From Pedobacter sp. Leaf250 (GTDB lineage: Bacteria; Bacteroidota; Bacteroidia; Sphingobacteriales; Sphingobacteriaceae), in NCBI RefSeq assembly GCF_920984735.1, contig NZ_CAKLBU010000013.1, positions 1-64,000 on the forward strand: a stretch of DNA of 64,000 nt, written 5' to 3'. The position numbers and the translations under genes are program-made. The notes below the pieces were generated by a model. It saw only the letters and a program-made list of their open reading frames with translations, was not told where the DNA came from and searched no databases. Position 1 is the first letter of the stretch. Each line of letters begins with the position of its first letter. Shown here piece after piece: positions 25,091 through 34,111 of the stretch.

Positions 25091-26244
25091 AATCCATAAA
25101 TTTTAAAAAACCACGCTACGTCATACCCCTGATTTGCCTGCCTTTTATATTATTGCTATTTTATGTCTTCCAACTCTATAATGCCAAAGCGCAAGTGCAT
25201 AGGGATGATCCTGCACTGCAGACCGGAATCTCTTCGGTTGCACCAGCGGTTTCTAATAAGGCATTGGAAGATAAGCTACAGGCTTTTAAACAGCGGTATA
25301 AAAAGGGAGACGGCTATACCGCTTTAGCGACCATTGATTCAGAAGAATCGCTGTCGGATGATTTGCACTCGGCTTATAATCAAAAAGAAAAGCAGATGCT
25401 GGATTCTATCAGCGACGTTTTAAAATCTCAGAAGCAGCGCTATATGGTGCCGGGGCTACCAGAGCGGAAGGGTTATCAAAAAAGCCATGACATTGCTGAT
25501 ACTGAAAAGCTAAATCAAGTGCTTTCCTCGCTTAATTCAAAAGAGCAAAAGCCAGCTTCCCCTGCATCAGATCCTATGAATATTTTTCGTCAGCAGATGG
25601 CTATTGTAGACAGTATGAATAAAGCCGCTGTTTCTTCAGCAGCAGCGCCATACTCTGCAATAAAGACAAAAAATAGAACCATGCCGGCGGATACCGTCCG
25701 GCCTTTGCAGGTAAAAATATCTACACCATTAGCTATAGATGCTTATACGATCAAGCCTGAAGCAAAACCGGGCACTTTTATTCAGGCCATGGTCGGAGAA
25801 TCATTAACGGGATTCTCCGGATCCAGAGTGAGTATCCGTTTAGCCTGCCCGGTGCGGGTTGGCGATAAAATAATAAAAGAAGGAACCACTGTATATGCAA
25901 TCATTAGTGGTTTTGCCTCTCAGCGTGTGAATTTAAGCATCTCGTCTATTTTTTTTCAGGGCGAAATATTACCTGTTAAGCTGGAAGTGTATGATCTGGA
26001 TGGAATTAAAGGTATTTATATTCCTTCCTCTTCTTACCGGGAGTTCAGCCGAGAACTTTCTGCCAGCGCAGTCTCCGGTCTTGCCATGGATTCTTCTTCT
26101 GAGAAAAATCAGCAAATAATGAGTCTTTTGGGCAGAATGTTTCAATCTACCACCGGGGCAGTTAATAAGCTTATCCGATCAAATAAGGCCCGAATCAGTT
26201 ATCCATCCATGCTTTACCTAGTCGATCAATCCAGTCAACACTAA
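25087..26244 (+). CDS. traM: TraM, VirB10-like core-complex protein
   Basis: A 385-residue protein with a membrane helix near the N-terminus (YVIPLICLPFILLLFYVFQ), a long Gln/Ser/Lys-rich periplasmic linker (about 30-225) and a compact C-terminal domain. That domain contains the TraM signature: FIQAMVGESLTGFSGSRVSIRL, then VRVGDKIIKEGTTVYAIISG and the PVKLEVYDLDGIKGIYIP segment. VirB10-like proteins span from inner membrane to the outer-membrane pore. It overlaps the TraL-like gene by four bases and precedes traN. Confidence 0.9.
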   Translation: MKSINFKKPRYVIPLICLPFILLLFYVFQLYNAKAQVHRDDPALQTGISSVAPAVSNKALEDKLQAFKQRYKKGDGYTALATIDSEESLSDDLHSAYNQKEKQMLDSISDVLKSQKQRYMVPGLPERKGYQKSHDIADTEKLNQVLSSLNSKEQKPASPASDPMNIFRQQMAIVDSMNKAAVSSAAAPYSAIKTKNRTMPADTVRPLQVKISTPLAIDAYTIKPEAKPGTFIQAMVGESLTGFSGSRVSIRLACPVRVGDKIIKEGTTVYAIISGFASQRVNLSISSIFFQGEILPVKLEVYDLDGIKGIYIPSSSYREFSRELSASAVSGLAMDSSSEKNQQIMSLLGRMFQSTTGAVNKLIRSNKARISYPSMLYLVDQSSQH

Positions 26245-26254
26245 AAATTATCTG

Positions 26255-27079
26255 ATGAAAAATTTTAAAATATTTCTTCCTGCCAGTCTTATACTGTTTA
26301 GCGGTTATATCCACGCACAGAATAGACCGAGTCTTCCCGTACTCCTGCTCAGCCCATCATCATCTGTTCACCTGCGATCCCCCGAACCAATCAGTTACGT
26401 GGATTTACCAAGGGGATTTTTAAATGGAGATTTACCTTTGAAAAATCTGTTGCGTCTACGGCTCGACAGTGGTTTTCTTCCCTCTGGGGGAAATAAAGAG
26501 ATCGGGATACTGACCCTTACCGGTGAACATTTTTTAGCCCAGTACCGGGTGGTCTATGCAGACTCACCGTCCCTGATTCACCAGACTGAGCTGGAAGTAC
26601 TGCCCAAAGATATGGTGCCACTTTTGCCATCTGATCATTCCTTATCAACTCCTCAGATAAAGCAAAAGGCGCTTACACTGTTATCTGCTAGAATAAATAA
26701 ACCTTTGCTTAGTGGCTATTCTCAAGGGATAGGTTTAAAGCTCAACCAGATCGCAAGCGCGGGTGATCTCATTTTTTTGGATCTCACTTTTTCAAATGAA
26801 AGTCGAATTGGCTATGAGATTCAGCAAGTGAGCTTCAGTGTTGAAGACAAAAAAGTATCCCGCTCGGCAAACTTCCAGCAGTTTGCTTTACTCCCAAAAT
26901 TTATTTTAAATGATGCTGATCATTTTGATAATCGTTACAGAAATATTTATGTATTGCCCAAGGCAGTTTTTTCTTCATCTAAACAGCTGTTAATTACCGT
27001 TAGCGAAAAGCAGCCCAGTTCCCGGCAGGTCAGTTTAGCCCTTTCTTATGGAAAGCTATTGCAGGCAGATAGCTTTTAA
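26255..27079 (+). CDS. traN: TraN (DUF4138), VirB9-like outer-membrane-associated protein
   Basis: A 274-residue secreted protein with a signal peptide (IFLPASLILFSGYIHAQ). Beta-rich segments (KEIGILTLTGEHFLAQYRVVY) and the C-terminal block FLDLTFSNESRIGYEIQQVSFSVEDKK followed by the aromatic FDNRYRNIYVLPKAVF are typical of DUF4138. TraN pairs with TraM to form the outer part of the secretion channel. The start is 10 bases after traM. The length is slightly below that of many homologues. Confidence 0.88.
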   Translation: MKNFKIFLPASLILFSGYIHAQNRPSLPVLLLSPSSSVHLRSPEPISYVDLPRGFLNGDLPLKNLLRLRLDSGFLPSGGNKEIGILTLTGEHFLAQYRVVYADSPSLIHQTELEVLPKDMVPLLPSDHSLSTPQIKQKALTLLSARINKPLLSGYSQGIGLKLNQIASAGDLIFLDLTFSNESRIGYEIQQVSFSVEDKKVSRSANFQQFALLPKFILNDADHFDNRYRNIYVLPKAVFSSSKQLLITVSEKQPSSRQVSLALSYGKLLQADSF

Positions 27080-27091
27080 TTTCCTTAATGT

Positions 27092-29068
27092 ATGGAGGAA
27101 AGAACTGAATTGCAGACACTGCACCGCTTCATGCAGTTCTGTATCTATTTATCTGTATTTCTGGATATCCTTTACTTTATCCTGGTTCCACTTTTCGACT
27201 CTACCTCACCTCGCACCGTTCTGATAGCTTTAAACCTCCACCAAAGTTTAAGCCGGATAGTTATCTATCAACAGCCGTTATATAGCCGGTTATTTATCAT
27301 GTTGCTGGTATTATTAACTTCACTTGGAACCTTGAGTAAAAAGCACAGGGACTTGTCGGCTAAAAAGCAAATTCTTTTCCCTTTAACAGTTTCCCTGATT
27401 CTGCTTTTTTCAGGACTATTGTTTTATTCCGGCCGTCCGTTGATATGGATAAGTAGTGAAATTGATTCAGAAATTTTTTATGTGCTTTTACTGATAAGTG
27501 GCACTATAATTTTCCACATTTCTCTTGATAATATCTCAAAAATAATTTCCTCAAAGCTCGGAAAAGATATCTGGAACAGGGAAGGAGAATCTTTCAGGCA
27601 GGAAGAGAATAAAAGTAAAATTCCACTATCAGTAAACATTCCTATGCTTTACTATTATAAAAAAAAGGTAAGAAATGGATTCATTAATATCGAAAATATT
27701 TTTCGGGGAACATTATTGATAGGCACCCCGGGCTCCGGGAAATCCTTTGGTGTAGTGATGCCTTTCATCCGTCAGTTAATCGATAATCAGTTTTGCTTGT
27801 GCTTATACGATTTTAAGTTTCCCGATTTGGCGAGTCTTGCCTATCTGAGATATTTGAATAACAGGGCAAGCGGTGTTGATATGAATTTTCATGTCATTAA
27901 CCTGAACCATGTGGAAATGAGCCGACGTATAAATGTTTTCAAAGCGGAGTATATCAAGACATTGGCAGATGCGGCAGAGACAGCTGAAGCACTTGTTGAG
28001 GCACTAAAGAAAGGGGATAAGTCCGGGGGAAGTGATCAGTTTTTTACCCAGAGTGCTGTTAATTTTCTAGCAGCGTGTATTTATTTTTTGGCCAGGCTAG
28101 AGGGCGGTAAATATTCTACACTACCCCATGTGCTCTCTTTTTTAAACTGCACCTATCAGCAGATATTTGATTGTCTGACCAGCAATGATGAGCTTTCCTC
28201 TTTGCTTTCTCCCTTTATGAGCGCCTACCGCGCTAAAGCCTTTGACCAGCTTGAGGGACAGGTGGGAACACTCAAGATTTTTATCTCCCGCATGGCGACT
28301 CTGGAGACATTCTGGGTTTTTTCCGGGGACGATTTTTCGCTAAAAATCAGCGACCCCAAGCATCCCTCCATTTTAGTTCTCGCAAATGATCCAGCTACTC
28401 AAAATATCAATTCTACCTGTTATTCCGTTGTTCTTAACCGGCTTACCCGATTAATCAATTCAAAGGGCAACCTGCCCAGTGCACTGATACTCGATGAGCT
28501 TCCGACTATTTTTGTCCACCGGATTGAAAATTTGATTGCCACGGCAAGATCCAATAAGGTGGCTGTATTAATGGGATTGCAGGAACTTCCCCAATTCCAC
28601 CAGCATTATGGAAAGGAAGTGGCCAACACCATCTGCGCGGTGGTAGGAAATGTGCTTTCAGGCTCTGTCAGAAGTAAGGAGACTTTGGATTGGCTTGAAA
28701 AACTCTTTGGCCGTGTGAAGCAGGAATCTGAAAGTTTATCCATTGACCGATCCAAATTATCGATCTCCTTATCTGAACGTTTAGAAAATCTGATTCCTTC
28801 AGGAAAAATTGCTGCCCTTTCCACTGGGGAAATGGTGGGGATTCTAGCTAGGGAGCCGTCCGATAATTATGCGAAAGCTTATGAGCCCTCAGTGATTAAC
28901 TGTAAAATCAACCTTGATTTGAAAGCCGTGGCAGCTGAAGAGGCTAGTTATGTACCTCTTCCTGTATTCTATAATTTCAATGGAAATAAAACTCAAGTGC
29001 TTTCTGATAATTTCAAAAGAATCAATAATGAGATCAAGCTCATCACCCATAAATTTTTAAAAAGTTAA
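27092..29068 (+). CDS. VirD4/TraG-type coupling protein
   Basis: A 658-residue type IV coupling protein (often called MobC in Bacteroides). Four N-terminal hydrophobic helices (residues 12-35, 65-80, 92-110, 128-150) anchor it. The ATPase domain has Walker A LIGTPGSGKSFGVVMP at about 208-221 and Walker B ALILDELPTIFVHR at about 463-475. The TraG-D C-terminal motif ARSNKVAVLMGLQELPQ follows. It brings the relaxase-DNA complex to the channel. It should work with the relaxase encoded at 34112-35089. Confidence 0.92.
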   Translation: MEERTELQTLHRFMQFCIYLSVFLDILYFILVPLFDSTSPRTVLIALNLHQSLSRIVIYQQPLYSRLFIMLLVLLTSLGTLSKKHRDLSAKKQILFPLTVSLILLFSGLLFYSGRPLIWISSEIDSEIFYVLLLISGTIIFHISLDNISKIISSKLGKDIWNREGESFRQEENKSKIPLSVNIPMLYYYKKKVRNGFINIENIFRGTLLIGTPGSGKSFGVVMPFIRQLIDNQFCLCLYDFKFPDLASLAYLRYLNNRASGVDMNFHVINLNHVEMSRRINVFKAEYIKTLADAAETAEALVEALKKGDKSGGSDQFFTQSAVNFLAACIYFLARLEGGKYSTLPHVLSFLNCTYQQIFDCLTSNDELSSLLSPFMSAYRAKAFDQLEGQVGTLKIFISRMATLETFWVFSGDDFSLKISDPKHPSILVLANDPATQNINSTCYSVVLNRLTRLINSKGNLPSALILDELPTIFVHRIENLIATARSNKVAVLMGLQELPQFHQHYGKEVANTICAVVGNVLSGSVRSKETLDWLEKLFGRVKQESESLSIDRSKLSISLSERLENLIPSGKIAALSTGEMVGILAREPSDNYAKAYEPSVINCKINLDLKAVAAEEASYVPLPVFYNFNGNKTQVLSDNFKRINNEIKLITHKFLKS

Positions 29069-29078
29069 CCCATAAAAA

Positions 29079-29495
29079 ATGAAAGATGAATTAAACGGTT
29101 CGCTGATTATCGTCCTTGATCAGCAGAACCCTGATGGAGCAGCGCGCATAGGGATTATTGGCAAGATCAGCATTGATACCAATAAAGTGGATGTCACTTT
29201 TGGCAATCTTCACCAAGAATCAGTAGATGTTAATAATGTGCATTTTTTAAAAGATCGGTCGAATTTATACAGCTACTTACTTTCCAATACTAGCGATATA
29301 AATCTTGGAGACTTTAAAACACTTTTCAAAATCAATATGCTGCAAGATCGAGGAGACCCGGCTTCAATTTTGGAAGCTTATCATTTATTACAAAAAAATC
29401 CCAGTGCTATTAACAGCGCAACAGATAGCCTTTCAAATTTCCAACGCTCCAAACAGCTGCTAAATACTGAACCTCCCAAAGTATTCTCAAGATGA
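29079..29495 (+). CDS. Uncharacterised cytoplasmic protein of the conjugation operon
   Basis: A 138-residue protein with no signal peptide or membrane helix and no family I recognise. The N-terminal half reads as a beta-rich domain (SLIIVLDQQ, ARIGIIGKISIDTNKVDVTFG), the C-terminal half as helices (DFKTLFKINMLQDR, SILEAYHLLQKNPS). It starts 10 bases after the coupling-protein gene and overlaps the M23 peptidase by four bases. An accessory role in the relaxosome or in element regulation is possible. Confidence 0.65.
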   Translation: MKDELNGSLIIVLDQQNPDGAARIGIIGKISIDTNKVDVTFGNLHQESVDVNNVHFLKDRSNLYSYLLSNTSDINLGDFKTLFKINMLQDRGDPASILEAYHLLQKNPSAINSATDSLSNFQRSKQLLNTEPPKVFSR

Positions 29496-30133
29496 AAGGC
29501 AATATAGCCTGTAGCACTATGCTGCTTTTCCTTTTCCATATCACCTCCTCTGCAGTTGCACAATTTAGTCCTCCTTTAGCCCGAATTAGTATTACCAGCC
29601 CTTATGGATATAGGTACCATCCAATACTAAAGCTAATCAAACTTCATTCGGGAGTTGATTTAAGGGCTAAATATGAACCTGTATTCGCAGTGATGGCAGG
29701 CAAAGTAATCGCATCTGGAGAAGATGATGTTCTAGGCAAATTCATTAAAATCAATCATGGCAGCATAGAGACAATTTATGGCCATTTATCAAAGGTTCTT
29801 ACCGCTAATAGCTGTTTTGTAAAAACAGGTGATCAAATCGGTATAACAGGAAATAGCGGCAGAAGTACTGCACCCCATCTTCATTTTGCTATGCGTTTTT
29901 TAGGAAAGACGGTTGATCCTCTATCCATGATCATCAAAATAATAAATTCTCAATTCATTCCAATCATGAAAGAAAAGCAAATCATCCAAGAGGATAAGCT
30001 GAGTTTGCCTGCATTATTAATGCTGCTTAACGATCATAATAAACTTTTGCTATCTCCCGCCCAGGCGGAAGAATACGGCAGCGGATTAGCTGATGAGTTA
30101 CCCCGATCTGAGGAGGAAAACAATGGAAAATAA
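29492..30133 (+). CDS. M23-family peptidoglycan endopeptidase
   Basis: A 213-residue secreted protein. A signal peptide (MLLFLFHITSSAVAQ) precedes the LytM/M23 domain: PYGYRYHPILK, zinc ligands His52 and Asp56 in LHSGVDLR, and PHLHF with His129 and His131. Intact ligands suggest activity. It would open peptidoglycan for assembly of the transfer channel, a job done in other type IV systems by a VirB1 lytic transglycosylase. The remaining 70 residues are an uncharacterised tail. The ArdC-like gene starts within its last codons. Confidence 0.88.
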   Translation: MKGNIACSTMLLFLFHITSSAVAQFSPPLARISITSPYGYRYHPILKLIKLHSGVDLRAKYEPVFAVMAGKVIASGEDDVLGKFIKINHGSIETIYGHLSKVLTANSCFVKTGDQIGITGNSGRSTAPHLHFAMRFLGKTVDPLSMIIKIINSQFIPIMKEKQIIQEDKLSLPALLMLLNDHNKLLLSPAQAEEYGSGLADELPRSEEENNGK

Positions 30134-31310
30134 AAACCTTCCCTTGCACATTCAGGTCGCAAATTCGCTTATCGAGCAGCTCAAAAAAGGTACAGTTCCC
30201 TGGCGTAAGCCCTGGAACGGTGATGGCATACCCTTACCAATGCTTCCCTATAACGTGCAAAGCGGAAACCGTTATAAAGGAATCAATGCGATGAACTTAA
30301 TGCTTTCCGGTAGAGAAGATCCCAGGTGGCTTACCTTTAAGCAGGCAGAGGCAATAGATGCTAAAATCAACAGGGGAGAAAAAGGGACTTTGATACAGTT
30401 CATTAAAACCCATCACCAGAAATCCTTAAGAGATGATAAAGGCAAGATCATTTATGACGAGATAGGGCAGCCACTTATCGAAAAAACGCAGCTGAATAAG
30501 CCCATCGTTTCCAGTGCATGGGTATTTAATGCTGAGCAGACTACTGGTCTGCCCGAATTATTTAATGATATTCCAAAAAAAATAACCTGGGATCCTATTG
30601 AAAGAGCCGAATCACTCCTTCTGGCTAGTGGCGCCGACATCAGCCATCAATACATCGATAACGCCTTTTATAATATTCGGTATGACAGCATTACCCTTCC
30701 AGAGCGGGGACAGTTTGCAAACGCGCAAGGCTATTATGCTACCGCGCTCCATGAACTTGCCCATTGGACGGGGCATCCGGACAGATTGGACCGCGCCACG
30801 CTAATGAATAGTGGAATGATTGCTTATAGCAAAGAAGAGCTTAGAGCAGAAATTGCCTCGATGTTCATAGGAAGTGAGCTGGGCATTGGTCATGATACCG
30901 GTCAGCATGCCGCGTACGTGGAAAGCTGGGTATCAATATTGGAAGATACTCCCTTTGAAATCCATTCTGCGGCGATGGATGCGGAAAAGATATTTGATTT
31001 TTTAATGAATATTGAACGTAAACGCGAGATCGAAGCCTCGCCGGATCTTGAGGTTTCCTTTTTTGAGCAGCGACCAAAAAACTTTTTATCTACCGGAGAC
31101 CAGATCTCCTACCGTGATAGCATCTACCGTGTAGAAGGTCATTTAAAGCAAGGACGGCTCCGAATAGAACAGCTGCCTTCCGGCCTTCATTTTACGCTTG
31201 CTAATTCTGACCCACTTTACCGCTCGCTTCTTGATCAAAAGCTGGGTCTAAGCCTAGATCTACCAACACATCTTGGGAAAAACAATAATTCATTAACCAA
31301 TAAAAGATAA
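30123..31310 (+). CDS. ArdC-like antirestriction/ssDNA-binding metallopeptidase
   Basis: A 395-residue protein. The start at 30123 is chosen because AGGAGG at 30111-30116 lies at ideal spacing. The N-terminal ArdC domain (IEQLKKGTVPWRKPW, NRYKGINAMNLML, WLTFKQAEAIDAKI) is followed by a zincin-like peptidase domain with the HELAHWTGH metal site (His210, Glu211, His214). Such proteins protect incoming single-stranded DNA against host restriction, and the domain pair is widespread in ICEs and plasmids. Residues about 310-395 add a beta-rich extension (DQISYRDSIYRVEG). Confidence 0.88.
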   Translation: MENKNLPLHIQVANSLIEQLKKGTVPWRKPWNGDGIPLPMLPYNVQSGNRYKGINAMNLMLSGREDPRWLTFKQAEAIDAKINRGEKGTLIQFIKTHHQKSLRDDKGKIIYDEIGQPLIEKTQLNKPIVSSAWVFNAEQTTGLPELFNDIPKKITWDPIERAESLLLASGADISHQYIDNAFYNIRYDSITLPERGQFANAQGYYATALHELAHWTGHPDRLDRATLMNSGMIAYSKEELRAEIASMFIGSELGIGHDTGQHAAYVESWVSILEDTPFEIHSAAMDAEKIFDFLMNIERKREIEASPDLEVSFFEQRPKNFLSTGDQISYRDSIYRVEGHLKQGRLRIEQLPSGLHFTLANSDPLYRSLLDQKLGLSLDLPTHLGKNNNSLTNKR

Positions 31311-32093
31311 ATGATGAATACATTATTTGATATCAAAGAATTGCCCTTATCCCAGTTTGAAGATTTAGGACTTTATCACGACAAGCAGTTATTGCTGGGG
31401 CCAGAAGAAATTCAGGCGCTTTTAAATGGAAGGCGAACCGATTTGATTTCCCTTAGAGCGCTAAAAGGCGAAGGGTTTGAAATAGAAAGGCTTGATGCCA
31501 GGTTATCTCTTCGGCGTGAGGATAGCGGAGAACTCTCTTTAATGATCCATCCGATTTATAGAACTGCACGTGAGCATCCTTTACTTACCGCTGGAGAAAT
31601 TGACGATTTAATCAATGGAAGAAAGGATTTTGTTGGCAGACGCATTGACAAGGAAGAGGGGAGATGGGCCATGTACAACATCGAATATGATCCGGAGACA
31701 AAAGATTTTGTAGGCTATGATGTAGCTAAGGTACAAACGCCTGAGCGGATCAATGGGATGCTGCTGAATGAGGAAGAAAAGTCTGCTTTTAGAAGAGGCG
31801 AACTCATTGAGCTTACCGATGGAACAAGGGTGCAACACCGGGCATCAGATCCAAAAGGAATTCGGAGTGACCGGAAGGTCCTAGTGCTTTCCGTATTACT
31901 CGATGGAGGAATCAGCTATCTTTTGATTAGGGGCATACGCTCCATAAGAGACGGTGCCAATCAACTCAATCACCATACTACTGCATTTAACCAGGCACTA
32001 GCAGAAATGCAAGGCGCTAAAAATGTAATTCAGCAGGGGCTAAGCCCTGAGGATTCGCGTCATCTTGGAACAAAAAAAATAACGCGCCATTAA
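31311..32093 (+). CDS. DUF4099/DUF3945-like protein of mobile elements
   Basis: A 260-residue protein. It contains two copies of a motif of the type LxxxEIxxLLNGRxTDLI (EEIQALLNGRRTDLISL near residue 35 and GEIDDLINGRKDFVGRR near 95), resembling the DUF4099/DUF3945 repeats of Bacteroidetes conjugative elements, and a third weaker one (EEKSAFRRGELIEL). A hydrophobic stretch near residue 200 (VLVLSVLLDGGISYLLI) could be a membrane segment. It immediately follows the ArdC-like gene. Function is unknown. Confidence 0.6.
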   Translation: MMNTLFDIKELPLSQFEDLGLYHDKQLLLGPEEIQALLNGRRTDLISLRALKGEGFEIERLDARLSLRREDSGELSLMIHPIYRTAREHPLLTAGEIDDLINGRKDFVGRRIDKEEGRWAMYNIEYDPETKDFVGYDVAKVQTPERINGMLLNEEEKSAFRRGELIELTDGTRVQHRASDPKGIRSDRKVLVLSVLLDGGISYLLIRGIRSIRDGANQLNHHTTAFNQALAEMQGAKNVIQQGLSPEDSRHLGTKKITRH

Positions 32094-32106
32094 TCAATAA
32101 AAAGTT

Positions 32107-32931
32107 ATGAATCAAAATAATTTAGAATACCTTCAGAAAAGTCTTGACTATTTGGGCTTTGGCACAAAGCTTAACGCTGCACTCGAATGCGCTATTTTAA
32201 AAGGCGAACAGTTTTTTTCCATTGGAATCAATCAGCGGTATATCCCAGCGGAATTCCGGTCTCAGGTAGAAAAGAAGGTTGATGATATGCATTTTGAGCT
32301 AAAATTTAACCGGTCCAAAAATGGTGAAGTTTACTTTCTGAATGCAATGGAAACTTCGCTTTTGCGTTATAATGCCACTGAACCCATCATGAAAAATTTT
32401 GTGCTGGATCAGCAGAACAGAATGAGTGCGCTTCAATCTTATAAACTTCTCTGCGGACTTTCTTTTGAAAAGCCAACATTGATTTTGGATACCGATGATC
32501 CTGAGTCAAAGCAATATAAAAAGATAGACTTATGGTATAAGCTTAATTTCAATGCTGTTGATAAGCTGGGCGAACATCCCATCAAATGGTTCTTTCCTCA
32601 GCATGGTTACGATCTTGAGCAATCTTTCAACAAGTTTCCCTTTTTGGAACTAACTGACACTGATTTGCGGGAGTCTGCTATCAAAGCTTTGCGGTATGGA
32701 AATTTGATTAGCCTTCCCATGGAAATTGACGGGAAAAGGCAAGAGGTTTATATCTCGGCAGATCCGGAACAAAAAACGCTGAATATTTTTGATCAGCAGA
32801 TGCAAAGTATTCATCCGGATTTAATTGTTGCCAACAAAATTCATCCGGTTTCAGAGCAGACTGAGCGTACGATGACCGGTGAACAGGAATATCAACATGG
32901 GTCTGGGGAAACTCGTTCCGCTAGGCGATAG
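32107..32931 (+). CDS. Conserved mobile-element protein of unknown function
   Basis: A 274-residue soluble protein that resembles large cytoplasmic proteins of Bacteroidetes ICEs. It has LQKSLDYLGFGTKLNAAL near the start, a YFLNAMETSLLR segment and, in the middle, DSTDLRE-like text (ELTDTDLRESAIKALRYGNLISLPMEIDGK). The last part recalls the nucleic-acid-linked DUF3945/DUF4099 architecture, but I cannot confirm it. It is the last gene before an 810-base gap and so probably ends the tra operon. Confidence 0.55.
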   Translation: MNQNNLEYLQKSLDYLGFGTKLNAALECAILKGEQFFSIGINQRYIPAEFRSQVEKKVDDMHFELKFNRSKNGEVYFLNAMETSLLRYNATEPIMKNFVLDQQNRMSALQSYKLLCGLSFEKPTLILDTDDPESKQYKKIDLWYKLNFNAVDKLGEHPIKWFFPQHGYDLEQSFNKFPFLELTDTDLRESAIKALRYGNLISLPMEIDGKRQEVYISADPEQKTLNIFDQQMQSIHPDLIVANKIHPVSEQTERTMTGEQEYQHGSGETRSARR

Positions 32932-33741
32932 ATTTATGCTGAAGAAAAAATGAGCCTTCAATCCGTTAATATTCTCTTGCATTACTTTGGGCTTTGGAAG
33001 CAGTTGACTGATGTAATTTCGACGAAGAAATCGGTTAGCGGTCCGGATTTTAAATAGCTTAAACATGTCATATTAATTTCTTGTCTTTTTCTGCTATACA
33101 TAATTCCATTGCCTTCAACAATATCATAAATTCTATAGTTTGCTTATTTCAATTTACAGAAAATAAGGGCTGATGCAACAATTTAACATTATAGTAAGCT
33201 AACCAGGATCTAATTTATAGGGATCTTTTCAGAGATCGAAAATCCTGGTTTGTTCAGCCCCTTCTACCTTGATTTTATCACCAAGCCTTCTAATCCAGTT
33301 CCCTTCTCTTACTCCGGCACTTTTTGACTATTCGGACTCAAAAATCCAGCAATTCTGGCTTCCCTTGTTTCGCCATTGTGTTTCAAGTCAGGATCTGGAT
33401 CAATATAGTAGGACTGATAGTGAAAGGGACCAAGCACACGCAATTGGACGAAAAGGGGTAAACAATCAGCATCTGTTTGGTGGTTTTCACATTAATCCCG
33501 CCAATATTGCTACAAACACTGCATTCTAAATAAGTTTTCCATTTTTGATTTTTGTTTGATCAAATTTAGGTAAATCTTAGATCAAAAGATGAGGATTTCC
33601 TTTAATTATAGAATGCCATTTGCATGGTTGTAGCTTTTACCTGCCTGATTGTGGCTTATACATACTTTGTTATCCAATTCATACAAACCTTTTAATTAAT
33701 TTCTATTTCGTTAAAAAACTCAATTAACCTTTGATATTGCT
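32932..33741. other. Non-coding region before the mobilisation genes
   Basis: About 810 AT-rich bases between the tra operon and the relaxosome genes. The main landmark is a three-level nested inverted repeat at 33167-33260. An 86-codon plus-strand frame (33269-33529) exists, but its product looks random and lacks a family match. The promoter of the mobilisation pair should be in the last 200 bases, though I could not fix it. Confidence 0.5.
33167..33260. repeat. Nested inverted repeat, oriT candidate
   Basis: Three stems nest: GGGCTGA (33167-33173) with TCAGCCC (33254-33260), AACCAGGAT (33201-33209) with ATCCTGGTT (33242-33250), and GATCT (33222-33226) with AGATC (33233-33237). All arms are perfect. 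It lies in non-coding DNA some 480 bases upstream of the relaxosome accessory gene, the usual place for an origin of transfer. A structured RNA is an alternative. Confidence 0.5.
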
Positions 33742-34101
33742 ATGGGAAGAAAAATATTGAACCGTATTGTCCAGTATGCCGCTTATTTTACGGAAGAAGA
33801 GGATGTTAAAATCAAAAAAATCTGCCATCAACTTGGATCGACAAAATCAGAAATGATAAGGTATCGATTACTTAATGAACAATTTCTCGGAATCAATTCC
33901 GCTGAAGTCTTATCTAAGTTAGTAAGTATAGGTAATGAGATGTCAAAAATAAATTCGACAATCAAATCGAGCAACCGATTTGATGACTTAAGAGGAGAAG
34001 GGCAAGGCTTGAATAATACACTATTGTTAAAATATATAGATACACAGAAAGCGCTTGAAGATCTTATTAGAAAGTTATTATCTCAGATGATCAAACAATA
34101 G
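33742..34101 (+). CDS. MobC/MobA-like relaxosome accessory protein
   Basis: A 119-residue protein with the ribbon-helix-helix pattern of MobC-type proteins: a short basic strand (NRIVQYAAYFTEEED) then helices KIKKICHQLGSTKSEMIRYRLL. The remaining helical tail (LSKLVSIGNEMSKINSTIK) is usual for the family, where it mediates multimerisation. Such proteins bind oriT and help the relaxase nick. It is 10 bases upstream of the relaxase gene. The candidate oriT repeat lies upstream. Confidence 0.82.
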   Translation: MGRKILNRIVQYAAYFTEEEDVKIKKICHQLGSTKSEMIRYRLLNEQFLGINSAEVLSKLVSIGNEMSKINSTIKSSNRFDDLRGEGQGLNNTLLLKYIDTQKALEDLIRKLLSQMIKQ

Positions 34102-34111
34102 CCCGGTTTAA

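Noticed and set aside
33269..33529. 86-codon plus-strand frame in the pre-relaxase spacer
   Set aside because: No family match, random-looking composition, no ribosome-binding site, and it lies in a repeat-containing non-coding region.
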